64,000 nucleotides of DNA. It comes from Epiperipatus broadwayi. Taxonomy: Eukaryota; Onychophora; Udeonychophora; Euonychophora; Peripatidae. The notes under the pieces are model-generated. The model did no database searches. It worked only from the letters and a program-made list of their open reading frames with translations, and had not been told where the DNA came from. Positions within the stretch are counted from its first letter, which is position 1; every line of letters starts with the position of its first letter. Position numbers and translations under genes: made by a program. This document shows positions 22,697 through 37,600 of this stretch, piece after piece. The DNA lies in NCBI GenBank assembly GCA_028023455.1, contig JAQFVV010012511.1, positions 808,001 to 872,000 of the forward strand, read 5' to 3'.

Positions 22697-25600
22697 GTAA
22701 GTCATCATTTTTATTTTTCTGTAATAATTTTTTTGCCCAAAATAATTTGCTTTTTTTCACAAGATTTATTTTTGGTCATTTTTTTTTTAGTTGTATTAGA
22801 TTCAGATGATTTTAAGAGTTTGGATTAAGAAGAATCAGATATTATTTATAATTTGAATGAAATTTGAGAAAAATTTTAGTTCTTTTAACTTTTTTTTTTT
22901 TTTAATATTGATTTTTTAGGTTACGCTTTCCATTATAGTTTTAGATATCTAAACATATATATAAATTTCTTCAAATTAAAATTAAATAAAGCACTTTAAT
23001 CTGTTGTATCAACAACTATAAAAGTAAGTTATTGATTTATTTATTACCAATTTCAAAACAAAAGAAACGTTCATCATCAGACAAAAAAAATGTAAAAAAA
23101 TTTTGGATATACATATAATAATTTAAAATTTATTTAAAAAAATTAAAAACAATTCCCTAATTATTATGTGTTTTTTACTTCAAAATATTTTAGTTAAGAA
23201 ATTATTAAAACATAGTTTTTAAAAAAGCAAAACATTTATCATTCAATTTCTTTATTTAAAACCAAAATATTTTTTATTCTTTTTTGAAACTCTTTTCCTA
23301 TATGTATACATAAAGTAAAAAGATGAAACAAATTTTAAATAGTCCACTGGAGGATAACTACTTCAATAGAGAAATGATGGAAAAGGCATTATTCATGAGA
23401 CTCACTAAGTTGTGTTAGTTTTAACGATTTTTATACTTGTATTTTATCTTTTAATTAAGATATTTACCAGTCAATATTGGATAATTTACTGGTAGGCAAT
23501 GAGCAGCTATTTGTAAGAAAAATCCTGGAACCTGAAAAAAAATTTGTAAGTTTTATACAAATTAATTTGGAAGCTGTTTGTAATTATGGCAAATAGATGC
23601 AATTGCACCACAAGATCCTTCAATATATACATATAGGAACATGGGTATTGGTTGTATAAAATGGAGAAAATAGCTGTAGGGAGCTTGAAGGTCTGATTCA
23701 AATGCCTTCTAATTACATTAAGTTCAATATAGATAATATACTTGTAATTAAATATTACATAAGAATTATATCTTATACATAATAAAAATATTCTACAAAA
23801 AACTTGTTTAACATACTATAAAATGGCTCCTAAAGATGCATTTACTTCTTTGATTAATTATGCAGTATATGATATCAACTCATTTTTCTTTTACACTCTG
23901 ATGAGAATTTATTTAATATGTCCATGCAATTTCATATCATTTCATTTAACAAAGGCTTTATAGAGTACATAGTTTTTTTTATTTTTACCTCATTTTTATA
24001 GAAATATAACATTTTGTAATAAAATATAACTTTAGAATTCCATCACGTATTTTTGAATATCTTTTAAATACATTTAAAGATTTATGCATATATTGAATTA
24101 AAATGGAACATTTATTATATTTTGGAAGTAATAAATTTGACTTCCAGACATACAGAGCCAATGTTAGCTTTTTTGGTGCCCGGCTGTAGGCAACAAAATT
24201 GCATCCCTTTATATAAGATTTAAAAAATATATAAATTAATATCTCATGAAATTTTGTATTTATAAATGATTACAGACATTTATTTTTTTTACATGCTAAT
24301 AACATTCTTATATTGTATACAATGGTACTCATCTTATAGCTAAAGACGCCGTTCTTTTAAACCCGCGTTTTCTATAATACAACTTTTTTGTTGTGCTACA
24401 GAATGCAGGCCGCTAAGTCGCGTCGCAGCACAGCATGTATATTGCATGGAAGCAAATATATTTCCCAAATTCGCATAGTTTATAAAACAGTTACGACTTG
24501 ATGAAAGAGTGTGTATTTGAATTGTATGGAAATGTAGTTTTATTTTTATTTTTTATAATTTTAAAGGATTAAAATGTTCAGATTTTGTAAAGTAATAATT
24601 GTAAGACTTTGTAAAACATACTGTATTTAAGTTTTAATTGTGAAAACATTAAAGATCTCTGTTTTTAGTGAGTTGCAATTCGGTAACGCGTCAAGTAACG
24701 TAGTATCCATAACATTCCAAGAGATAAACAATATGGTGCAGGAAATCACACATGTTGTTAGATTCGGTGATTTACCAACAACAGAATATAATGCTGTATC
24801 CTATTTGCAAGCTTTACGACTTATATATTACTAAACATAACCCTAAAACTAACAGTAACAACTGTTACTTTTTATTTTAATTAAAAAATAGTCGTTATAT
24901 GTTTATCTGTTAATTTTAAAAAAATGTAAAACGAAGACTAAGAAAATAAACAATAGAGTAAGAAATTTTAATTTTTATTACGATTATTATTTTTTAAACA
25001 GCAACAACAAAAAAAGTCGTAACACAAGTAAAAAAATATCCGATAGAAAATTGATTAAAAAAAGGCCGTAACACAAGTAAAAAAATATACGATAGAAAAT
25101 TGATAAAAAAAAATCCGTAACATAAGTAAAAAAATATACGATACAAAATTTATTTTTCTAATAAAGAAACATAAAAAAGATGTATCAAATAGTAATTTGT
25201 TTATTTTATTTTACATTTATTATTATCATTTAAATTGTATACGTTAATAAAAAATAATATTTAAAAAAGACGATACAGAAAAATTATTAAAATCAACGGC
25301 CCGTGAATGTTCATATTTTATAGTTTTAGCATGAAAACAGCGCCATCCAATGGCATCTTTAGCTATAAGACAAGCACCTATTCAATTATAAGAAAAAAAT
25401 ATTGTGCAATATATTACAAAAAATTGATTTTTCTTGTTTTTGTTAATGCAAAAAATCTCAATTATTTTATTGAAATTAATTTTTTTTATGGTGTCAATTT
25501 TCTATTGATAAAATTGCAAGACTAGATAATTGGTCTTTGAGTTTGCTGAAAGGGCATTCACCAGTTGAAGATTATACACATAATGGCAAAAATATTTTGT

Positions 25601-28600
25601 AACGTATTTTTGTATTAGGGTATAAAATATTCATGTTCCATTTATGACAACCATTTAAAATTTTTAATATAGATGAGATTTTTGAAGCCCAATTTTTTTT
25701 TTTTTTTGTTCACTCTTGCTTGAAATTGTAAAATATAAAATATTTGAAACGCCCATAACTATTGTTCCAGGCACACTCCTCCCTTTAAATAAAGAAAGCT
25801 CAAATGTTAGCACTACACTGAAAAGGAATCTTTTAAGAATATATAAATTATTTGAATTAGTTTTTTACTTACCGAAAATAATAATAAAACTCGGTGAAAA
25901 TGACTGTACTTACTATCGCCAAACAATAAGTGTTTTTTGTAAACTACATGTATATTGTAATAATAACTGCCACAAGACTAACAAAAAGAACATTTTCTAT
26001 CATTTGATTCAGTATCAACTATGGATACTTGGAATCAGCAAAACCTTATACAAGCCAACATTGTTTCATTTATAACATAAAATATATAAAGAAATTGAAT
26101 GTAAAAATTATTTAATTATCTGTTTTTATCAATAATAATATTTTTATTATTTTTCCTTAAAAGAATTGAACGCTTATTTTGGCACCAGAAATTTAAATAA
26201 AACATTTATTAAATATTTTTAGAAAAAATTCTTATGAAAATTTACTTTGAAAATGTGGCAGTATAAATTGATTATCTGTGCACTTATGTGTTATATATTG
26301 ATAATGTAAATAAAGTTTACTAGTAAATTAGTGATCATAATCTGAGATAATACATAACACTCTAGAAAATGTACATTATGCATATATTTGAATGCCATTA
26401 ATATTAATATATGCTAATGAGGATAGATGTATGCAGGATCAGAATAGCATAAAAAATCTTGCAGAGATCTACAATGTATGTATATAGCCATCAGTCATTA
26501 AGTTCATTTCTAGCTGACCTGAGTCTATAGTTGGTAATGGTAGCAAGCAAAACAGAGAATTGTTATATGTAGTATTTGTTCCTATTATGTGTGCATAAGA
26601 AACCCAATAAATGGTAACACAAGTAAACAAGAACTAGTTAAATTTGTGTTGCATGTTAAAAAATAAATTGCTAATCCAGAGTTTATTATGGACTGTAGCG
26701 ATTATAAAGTAATTTTTAAGAATTGTTAATTCTTTTATTTATATATGTTTTCTTTTGGCAAATGAATAAATTTCTTTATTAAGTTTAATTTATGTGAAGT
26801 TACACATTTTTTTTTTGTTGTTGTTTAGAATGACTTCTTTATTATAGTTTCTTCTCATGAAAGCTATTTTTTTTGTTTTTAAACAATAAACTGGACAAAG
26901 GTAAACATTCTATTTAAAATATAATTCCAATACTAATAATCTTATAACAGGTAATAATAAGATAAAAATCTTGAAATACTTAATCTGTTTTGTTTTTTGT
27001 TGTTTTTGTTTTTTTAAAAAAAACTTCTTATTAAATCTAGTTTATTTAATTAATTAATATATTTTAACGTTTGAAGAAAAATATAACTTTTATTTTAATT
27101 ATTAATTTATTACATAACAATACTTCCACGCGGGTCTGTGAACTTATACATATCCATATCAAACAATCATCTATCTTTTGGTGAAAAGGCAATAACTTTA
27201 CAGTGTATGCATCTTATTCATATAATTAAAAATAGATTTGCACTAGTTAAAATGTTTGACTGCACCTATTAAAAGCATTTAAATTGTACTGGCACTGACT
27301 TGTACTGATATAGCTAAGAAGTCTCTTTTTGTTGTATGAAACTAATTGAATCCATCATGTCAATGTTAATTTTATAAAGACTTTTCTTTTGTTACTAATT
27401 TATTGCTAATGCTATGAATGACCTGATTTCAAAGTAAGATTTATTTTGAGAAACTGTGAATTTTTGTATGAAGTATACATCATTTTAATGCAGAAATTCA
27501 CTAAAATCCATATGACAATATATTTTTTTTTTATAAAAAATCTGGAAATAGTAATTAAATAAATATCAGATTTAGAATGTTGTTAAAGGTATCTAAATAA
27601 CATTTAAACCAATCCATGTATTAACCTATTTTAATTATTACTATCTAATACAAATATATATATATATATTATAACAGGATGGGTATTAAGATGGAAAGAA
27701 CTTGGGGTGATGGCAAATCATCATCAATTCCAAATTGATGGAAAAATAAATATTTCAACTAAAGAAACTTAATATATAAGATAATATTTAAGTAATAAAG
27801 TAGGATATTAAAGTAAGAAATATTAATGTTTAATATCACTAAAATATATAAGTAATTTTATATGTTATAAGAGCGATTCTAATATCTGAAAGATCAGCCC
27901 AGATAACTCCCTAGAGTAACTATAATTAACTATAAATTCACCAGCATTATTAATAAGAATAAATAATACTCAAGTAAAAACCAACCATCATCATGAATGA
28001 TTAATAATAAAATAAATCAGTCAATCTTGTGACGATTTGAAATGGATCTACTGTAGACTAGGCTAACTACTTAGCCGTTGCCATCTTGGTGCAATTATTT
28101 AAACATAATTTGGATGCACAAACTAAAAAGTGCTCATCCGTAGAATACACAACCATAAGAACAATAATGCTGGGATACTAAAACATGCTGATCATTATCA
28201 ATGCTCCACCCTTTTAATATCATTTGTGTACTGTCCAACTATAATTTAAATTCTAATAGAGAACTAAAATAAAATGTAGTGTATGGGCTTTAAAGAATAT
28301 TCTCTTTGTGCCAACCAGGATGATGATGATGGGAATATCATTACTGGATGTCCATAAACATTAATATACATCCCACTTTCTCATATCAGATTGTTACGTT
28401 CAAATCTAGCTCAGAGAACATAAGATCTATAATTGCTATTGTGATCAAGAGATGATGTAACATATAATATTTTAAAATCCCATTTAAAATCAAGTATCCC
28501 GGAATAATTTTAACATTTGAAATACAAGTTTATTAATAACAATAGAAAATGAAATTAGGGTCTCTAGAATAAGGCTATACACATAAATTAAGCCTTCTGA

Positions 28601-31600
28601 TTTTGATTAATATATAATTTAAAAACCTATCACCTTTTCATTTACAATACCTCATAAAGGGTCTATATAAAGTGCATATATAACTGCACAGACTACATTA
28701 TAATTTAAAAGTGAGCATATCTGAATTGACATTTAATAATTAAAAATGATTAAAATTTACATATAGCAAAACGAAATTCAATTTATTGTGATTTATATAT
28801 ATATGTTCTAATATATTTACTTAAAACACAGCACACAGACATGTGGCTTAATAATTTCTGAACATATTTGAATTGTCATTTAATAATAAAATAAGTGATT
28901 AAAATTTACCTATATGTATCTGTCTGACACGCATTGGTATTTTGCACACAGATGTGTGCAGTACAATAAATGATTAAAAATTTCAGTTATCACATTTTAA
29001 TAATACAAAAAACTTATACGAGGTTTACTTTGAAATACATATATATATAATTGTACAGATGTGTGATATGTTAATTTATTAATATAACATTTTAATTTGT
29101 CAAACTAATAAAATTATTAAAAATATCTTTCATAATTAATTCCATTTGGAAAATGTACACCAAATTCAGACATACACATGTATAAATAAAATATAGATGA
29201 TATGAATCAGTTATCAAATTCTATATTTACTGATTGCAGTTTTTTTTTAAAAAAAAAGAAAAGTCAATCTTGACAGGGTTACTGTTGATTGATTAATTAT
29301 AACATCTTTAAATTTAAAACACAGATTTTAAATGTTTCTTTTCCCTTTATTTTCTAATCTAAAAAGATTTTTGAAGTCTTTTTCTTTTTTTCAAAATAAA
29401 ATTTTAAACAATATCGTACTCTCTATATATGTATCACTATCACAGATTGCTCTTGATTATAACATTTATATTTAAAATATAGGTTAAAAATGTCATTTTT
29501 ACTAAAGAAATTATGTAAAATTACATTACATATAACATTTTTCACCATTATATATACATTTATCTATGCTTCTCTGCATAGCTGAAACAGCATATGTATA
29601 ATTTTTTTAGCAAGCTGAGAGATTTCTCTTGGTGAGATTGGTTTATAGTCACATCAGGAAAAGTATAATTCAGGTATGATTGGCATTCAATGATCTCCCT
29701 TGTGTCAAGGATTTGGTAGACTTCAGGTCAGCAAGCAGTCTTGTCTACATTTAAGGTTGTAGAGACAGAAGTGGGTCTTTCTTCTAAACTCCAGCATAGT
29801 GAATTAGCAATAGCTGTGTCCTTTTGTCTTGACTTCAACTACTTCTGATCCATGCCAGTTATCTGTATAACTCTGGAAATCAAGTCTGCCAAGTTTTAAA
29901 AAGCTACTAACCAAACTCATCTAATATTTTTATCAACCCTTTTATATAGTCATCTGAGGAGACAAAAATAGATTAATTAAAAACTTTCTTTTTAATTTTT
30001 TCAAACACTTTTAATTAAAAGCTACTTTTGGAATTTTATCACAAGCATGATCTACAAAGATTTTTAAAAATAAATAATAGAAATGTTTACAATTATCAGT
30101 TCTATTTTATCATAAAACATGTTTTTAATTTTAAAATCAGAATACACTTGGGTCTCTTTTTACGTGGACTTATTTAACACGATTTTGAAGTTACGCGATT
30201 CGTGTTTCACCGGAAGTCGATTTCTGATAATGCGCTATTGCTTTAAATAATAAATTTTGCGCACTTACGTTATATTGAAAGTAATAGCACATTATTGGAA
30301 TTCGACTTTCATCTTAGTAATTTCAATATTTTCAGTGCTTTATAATAGTAAGATTTTATGCAATAATGAAATTAAAATCATGATTTCCACATTTTATGTA
30401 TACACACATTAAATTTTACGAGATTATAATGTAAATTTGTTCAAACATTGTGCGTGTTAATTTTGCATTTTAAATCACATTCTGTTTTTGCTTTTTAAAA
30501 AAGAACGTAATCAATTATTATTTTTTTATTAATGACACTAATCATTAATGTGCTCTTAAATTCCAACGAGGGCTAAATGGTTGTATGTCTGGATATCGCG
30601 AGCTTCGTAAACAATTAATAAAATCATCGTCTCAAAGATTAATTACTAATTACGTTGTCACCAGAAAATCATAATAATTAAAACGTGTATAAAAAATGTA
30701 AATTACTGTATTGTAAATTACGCAAAAAAATATATTATTTTGAATAAAATTAAATATTATAGTTAAAAAAAGTTTGTCTTGTATCAATTTTTTTCAAATT
30801 TGAAATTTTTTATTAGTCATATTTTATTTCCTTATTTTTTTTTTTTTGCGTGAATTTTAAAGTAATTTTACGTTGTTGCTTTGCTTTTATGCGAATTTTG
30901 AAAAATCACAGACCGCATCCCCCCTTTTTCAATGTAAGTTACGTCTATTTTTGCGTGATTTCGTTTGCGCATGTTTTCTGAGGAAACCTATCTATCACGT
31001 AAAACGAGACCCAGGTGTACAATATTAATATTTAGACCTTTTTAATAGTTTACTTTATAATAAAATTCTATTTTAAATTCAAAAATATTTAGTCTTTTAC
31101 TATTTTTATTTTATTCCAGGAAATGTAGAAAATATCTACAAAATTTTTGTCTGTTTATTTTCATTTTTCCTTTCAACTTTATATATATTTGTGCATACAC
31201 ACTATGTTATTGTGTGCCATGTAACAACTGTTACAATATATATATATATATGATTTTTAGACATTTAAAATTTTTGTGTTATATCATACATTTTTTTATA
31301 TATGTTGATAATTGCAAAAAATATTAATCTTTTTATTTCACAAAACAATCATTTCTAAGGATAATTATTTTATCCATAGAAATGATTGTTTTGTGAACAT
31401 TTCAGACTGACTTCATGATGGCTAGTATACTAATATTATATCCATTCTTTCTTTCTTTTTTTAAAGAAAAGAATATTACAACTATTTATTAAATCATCAG
31501 ATATGTTAAGCTGAGTAATCAGTAATGAATTAGAATGGTCTTCTAAGATAAAATAATTAAATATTTCTTGCTTATAATATTTAGAAGACAAAGATATCAA

Positions 31601-34600
31601 AAATTATTTAAAAGGTAATAATAATGAGGTAAACATTTATTTTGAAGGTGATTAGAATAGTAACCCTTTCTCTATTTCTACAGCAAACAAAATACATATT
31701 TTAATCGAAATTAAAGGAATAATCAAAATAAAACAATATAAGAAATCCAAAGACATGATTTAAATTTTATTAGCAATTATATATAAATGAATATGACTAA
31801 TCCTAACTTTAATGAAGAAAAAAAAAAAAAGATATACAAAGAATGAAAAGTTATAAGATGAGGTTGGAAATTACTACAAACATGTATATTCTATATTTAT
31901 CTTCATTAAACATTGCAGAATAAAGTAGCCTTCTAAAAAGGAACACTGAAGATGGTATTATCAGAATAGGGAATTACCCAATGATGAGAATTTACAAGTT
32001 TCCTCTCTTGTTTTATCATGTAGATGTATTTAATATTTTATTTATAATCAATAATTGAAATGCTACTGGATTTTTAGTGAAAAAAAAAATTCTAAGCCCT
32101 ATTTGTAACTTGAAAATTTTTTCAACTTTTTCATACTTATATCTATATTTGTATCATTACATTTATTATATTGTTTCTTCTTTTTTTTTTTTTAGGTTAA
32201 GGATTTAAAATATTCAGAAATTATGGATATGTATGAACATAAAATAGCAACTCTTATTGTAAGTATTGTGAAACATCCATCTTTAACAGGTATTTTTCAA
32301 ATTAAGATTCTTTATTGAAAATATAATCTTAATTATTTTAGTCAAAAGAAAGCCATTTGCAAGATTTAGTTGAAGCAAAGACTGTTGCTTTAGCCCAGGC
32401 TGATCGATTAATTTCACAATATCGAGGCCGTATAGCCCAATCAGAAACAGAGGTATTTTTTTTTCTTATATGTAAGTGTGAATATATTATTATATATCAT
32501 TTCTTTTAGCACAATTTTGTATTAAATAGTTATATAAAAAGAAAAAAAATTTAGAAAGAATGAATAATCTTTTGTTTTTGTAATTAAAACAAACAAGGTA
32601 GGATCGAAGTTGTCATAAGTTTCTTATGCTTTTTACTTCAGGCTAATATTATTCTGTTAATATTTATTGTAACTCCTTACCTGTAAATAAAATGGAAAAT
32701 AATACTGTTCTAAAACAATAGAATAATAAGAATGTTCATTTTTTTTGTAACAATATTTAAGGACATATTAAAATCTATGGAACTGCTTGAAAAAACTATT
32801 CTGTAATTAAAATGATTCCATAGGAATCAAATAAAAAAAATTTAATTTGGATTATCCCCCTCCCCCCAAACCTAAAAAAAATTAACAGTGATATTCCTCA
32901 AAGTAAGCTAACATTATTTATATTTTTACTACCATTAATAACAGTAAAACAATCAGTGTAATCTAGTACTCCTGTTAGATATCAGATTTTTTATATGTAA
33001 AGTAGAGCATGAGTTGGTATTTTCACATGTGTTTCAAGAATTAATTTAGATCAAAAAACCAAAGGAATCCAAAAAACAAAAAAACAAAAACAATATAAAT
33101 TAGTGCTTCTAATACTACTTATAAATGTACTAAACTCAAGATTTATTGCTGCAAGTGAGAACCAAAACATCAATTTCAACTGTCATTGAAGGTAAGATGT
33201 GGAATGCTTAAGAATTTATGTTCAGTAGGTTTCATGTGTGAGTTATATGGTAATTCTAAAAAATTAAGCCAAATTAATTATGATTAGACTTTTAAAGCCA
33301 ATAAAACACTTTTTTATTGTTTTTATCAGATAAGAGGATTGTTTCAAAGCAAAACAAATGGTTTTATCACAGAATGAAAAAAAAAGCATTACATAATGGA
33401 AGAAAGTAAAGGAAAAACTACTCCAGCTGGGTTATCAGAATGTCTAAATATCCGAAGCTTAGAATTAAAAAATGTAAGAATAGGTATGTCGAATGTAAGC
33501 CGAAGAAGATGGTAATTTTGTTGTTGCAGATAAAAAGAGAAAAAATAATTATTATAATTTTTTATAAGACAAAATAGGTCAACTATGGAGAAAAAACTGA
33601 AGAACCTGTAAGAATTATGTCTATTGAAAAAATGGATAATAGTATAAATAATATTTTAGGCCCAAGTAAATAATAGATTGATAGCAGTAATATTAAAAAC
33701 TTTTTTGAAAAGATATGGCTTTACAAATATATATGCTGTTCAATAATTGTAATGATGATGGAATAGAAATCTATATGAAGAAATCAAATCATTGAAAAGA
33801 AATATAAAAATAGTTATATATACTGGGAGATTGAAATCCTGTATTGGTTAGAGAAATGATGATGACGTTGTTATTGAATAAGATTAAGTTTTTATAGAAA
33901 AAATAATATGGTAGTAACAAGCATATAATTTAATACTCACGAAAAGATATTTAGACATGGAAAACAGTATTAGGAGTACATGGGCAAATTCTGGATTTAA
34001 TATAGATTTCAATCACAATTAACAGTGTTAAAATCGAGGCTAGAAGAAATAAGCATTTGATAAATTAAAGAAGAATATTCAAGAAAAATTGTCAAGAATT
34101 ATTGGATTAGAAAATAAGTGCAAATTATCAGTTATCTTACTACTTATCTAATTCATAAAATAAATTCAAATGAAAGATGAGAATTATTCAAGGAAAATTA
34201 AAAAGATTTTGCAACAATAGCAATAGATTATATAAGAAGAGAATAAAAAGTTTTTGATTGAAAAATTGAATTTATTTAAAAGATAATAATATATATAGAA
34301 AACCTAATTAAGTGAATCAAAACATAAAATAAACAGGAAACAGTGGTTGACTATAAAGGAAATGAAAGGAACTACAAAGAAATGGTAACATTAATTTAAT
34401 TTGTAATAGTATGACAGTTTAATTAGGAAAAATTAAATCACAGAAATAAATAGTGATTGAAAATAGAAATGCAAAATATTAAAGAAAGTAAATTTCTTGA
34501 AATAATGAGAATAATGATCAATAATTTGCATTTTAAAAATAATGAATCTTGTTCTATTTTAATTGAAAAGTAAAATTGTAAATAAAAATGAAATAAGTTG

Positions 34601-37600
34601 TCTTCAGTAAAAGACAAAATTATAAAATCATTAACAACTGAAACGAGTAAAGTGCTGGGAATTGTTGAGATTCTAGAAGAATCATTGAAGACTTTGAGAG
34701 AAGTAATGCAGATGGTTAATAGTTTTTTTTTAATAATTATGATTTCATTAGGAAAAATAACTAATTGAATAAAATTTGTAAAATTTTAGAAAAAAAACTA
34801 GCTTATTTTCCATACAACTAAGATGTGTTTGAAGGTCTTGAATCAATAGACTTTAAATACCTTAGTCAAGTTTTTATTGGAAGAATATTTTGCCTTTAGG
34901 AAAGACAAAAAAATAATTGCATTTGAACTGGTATGATATTGCTGAAAGAGGAAAAAAAATAATTTGTTTTATTGATCCTGGAAGGGTATTTGTGCATGTT
35001 TAAGGAAAGAGATTGATCTAGACGATTTGTAACATGCTTGAAGGATTTTTTATACAATGTACGTTATCTAATAAAAATTTATTTATAGTTAAACTTAAAA
35101 TCTCAAGATGGCTTTAATACTCCATATTTTATTTAAAACCATTGCCTACTTGTCTATTTATAATAAAATAAGAGTAACTTTCTATTCTTCTGCCATCTAT
35201 CTTAAATTTGAGTATTAACTATTTGCCATATGTTCACAATCTTAAATCCCATTCCCAGATTTTCTTGTTTTTTGCCTTTATCATTAAAGCTTGGGATTCA
35301 AAATTGGAATAATATAATTATGCAGCTATCAAATACTCTTAACTCCATTTTGTAATTCAAGTTAAAAACTTGATATTCAAAACTATGTCAAGGTTTGAAC
35401 TCAAGCCAAATTGTTTGAACAATAGATGTAACTCTAGATCAGTAACTTTATATTTTAATATCCTTAATTCTTTGTCAAATGTAAATATGGTTTTTCCCCC
35501 TCGCTAAATGTATAATTGCACTACTTCCAGCTTTAAATCTCAAGCCTCATTGATAAAGGTAAAAGCCAGATACATAATGGTTGTAGGATGAGATTTAAGT
35601 GCACTAACATCTGGTAATTCTATAGATGACACTAGAGAACTGATCTTGTTTTATCACATGTATTTTGTGAGCTGGAGAGGTGTATGAATTATTCTTATTT
35701 TTTTTCTATTTACTTTTATTATTATTAAATATTGGCGTAACTTTTTTTTAAAATAATTTTGTTCTTGCACTTTTTTTTACAGTTTTATTTTTTAATATTT
35801 CCTTTATTATAATTATTTAATGTTTTCAGTTCAATTTCTTTTTCATTTTTGAATTTTTCTACAATGAATTTTTTTCCATTCTTTTGAACACATTAGCATT
35901 TCGATTTATATCTTTTTATTTATTTAATAAAACATTTACTTTCAGCAGAATTCTAAAACTATATCTAATATTTTTTTTAATATTATTTACAAAACAGGCT
36001 TTAAAACTACGCACACTACTTCAATCTTCGGAAAAGAGAAGTGAAGATAGCAAGGAAAGAGTAATAGAAGTTGAGGAAGAAAAAGAAAAGTTGGCTGGGG
36101 AAATAGAGTATTTAATTCAAGAAAAACAGTTATTAGAAGCAGATTTAGAAGAGCAGCGAGAACAATTCAATGAACAAATAGAAAAGTGAGTTTATTATTT
36201 AAATTAGGTATTGTGTGTGCATGCTTATACATCTGCCAAAAAGTGAATTTTCCAAATTTAAACAGCAATGACAAATGCAATTAAGAAATATAAAAAAGTA
36301 TTTGATTTTCATGTTGCTTGTCATAATTTAAATGCAGTTATAAAATATAAATACTCTTTTATTTATATTGTCACAAATTTGCGTAAATGCATATTATAAG
36401 AAATATTACATAAGCTATCAGATGAAAGTAGAATTAAAGATAAATGTGAATAAAAGAATAAAGTAATGTTACTAATTATTTAAAAAAGGAGAAAATAAAG
36501 ATCGATAATAATGAATTAGAGGTTAACAACATTAATCAGATTTTTAGTATAGATAGTAACAATAGATAAACTTTTGGGAAAAATAATTTTAATAATATTA
36601 CAAAAAGATATGCCTTTGTATTTGAAAAGTAAGATTTTTATTAAATTTATTTTAGTAGCATACTTTTTTATTACCTATAAGTCACCTATTGTAAGCTTTA
36701 ATAGTTGCCAGATGATAGGGCTTAATAAATTCCTAACCTGTGCTGTCTTAATCAGTATGCCCACACCAAATCTGACCATGTGATAGAAGTGCCTATAGTT
36801 ATTAAAAAAGTAAGGACAACATAATATATATAAACTGAACTTGTTTCAGATCTATATCACTATATAAGCAAGTTGGCTAAGACTGAGTTTGGGCTGATAG
36901 CTTAATAATATATCAGAGAGATAAATCAGGATAGGTAGAGAGAAAGTACATTAGATCCTAAAGATTCAGGTGCATTGTTCCAAGATCTAAAAGCTCCCTG
37001 ATGAAAGCCATAAACTTGAAATTAGTCTGGAGTATTGCATAGGGCAGCACAGGAAAGTGGTTTATTAAGCATTATCATCTGGCATCTATTAACTTATAGA
37101 AGTTGGCATAGAGGTGGTGAATGAAAAATGTATGCTGCTAAAATGGTAATATGTGAGAGTAAGTCATCTGATAGAGTTATGAGATATTTTATTAATTAAA
37201 TGTATTTTGCTAATTCTTATGCAAAGATCTGAAATTTGGATTATTAATAGAAAAGCAATACACATAGTGAAGTGTAGAGAGATTTGTGAGTGATAGAACA
37301 AACAATCAAGTGATAGAACTAAAAGGCTGAAATTAAGATGATTCGGACATGTTGCTAGAAGAGATAATACTAAATAATTAATTGAAGTGAGAAACTGGAT
37401 CTCGTATAGATTATAAAAGACCTTGAAAAAAATTATTTGTGAGATGACTGGTGAGAGAAAGATGTTTACTGGAATAAGAGAAGCTTAATTCTAGAAACTG
37501 AATTAAACTTGGACAGTCATAATGGTTAAAAATGGTGATGATGATGATATTATAAAAACAGCATCAGTAAAATGTAAGATAAATAGGTTGAATCATTGTA

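Larger units (their letters stand above)
22697..32195 (+). other. CIP2A intron, 9.5 kb
   Basis: Holds a dispersed repeat copy (about 23600-23735), a GG-ended transposon (24324-25378), a degenerate 148-base tandem (28700-28930) and a Tigger-like element (30145-31017). It also has a 61-base hairpin (31337-31397) and AT microsatellites. The plus-strand frame at 25716-26075 has no recognisable domain. A motif CTCCAGCATAGTGAATTA near 29791 resembles one in the probable LTR at 58535-59897. Confidence 0.6.

Noticed and set aside
25716-26075. 119-codon plus-strand frame
   Set aside because: No recognisable domain and intronic position; an open frame of this length by chance is not surprising.
35391-35420. 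Possible tRNA-type B box (aggtttgaactcaagcc) suggesting a SINE
   Set aside because: No matching A box at the right distance and no flanking duplication.
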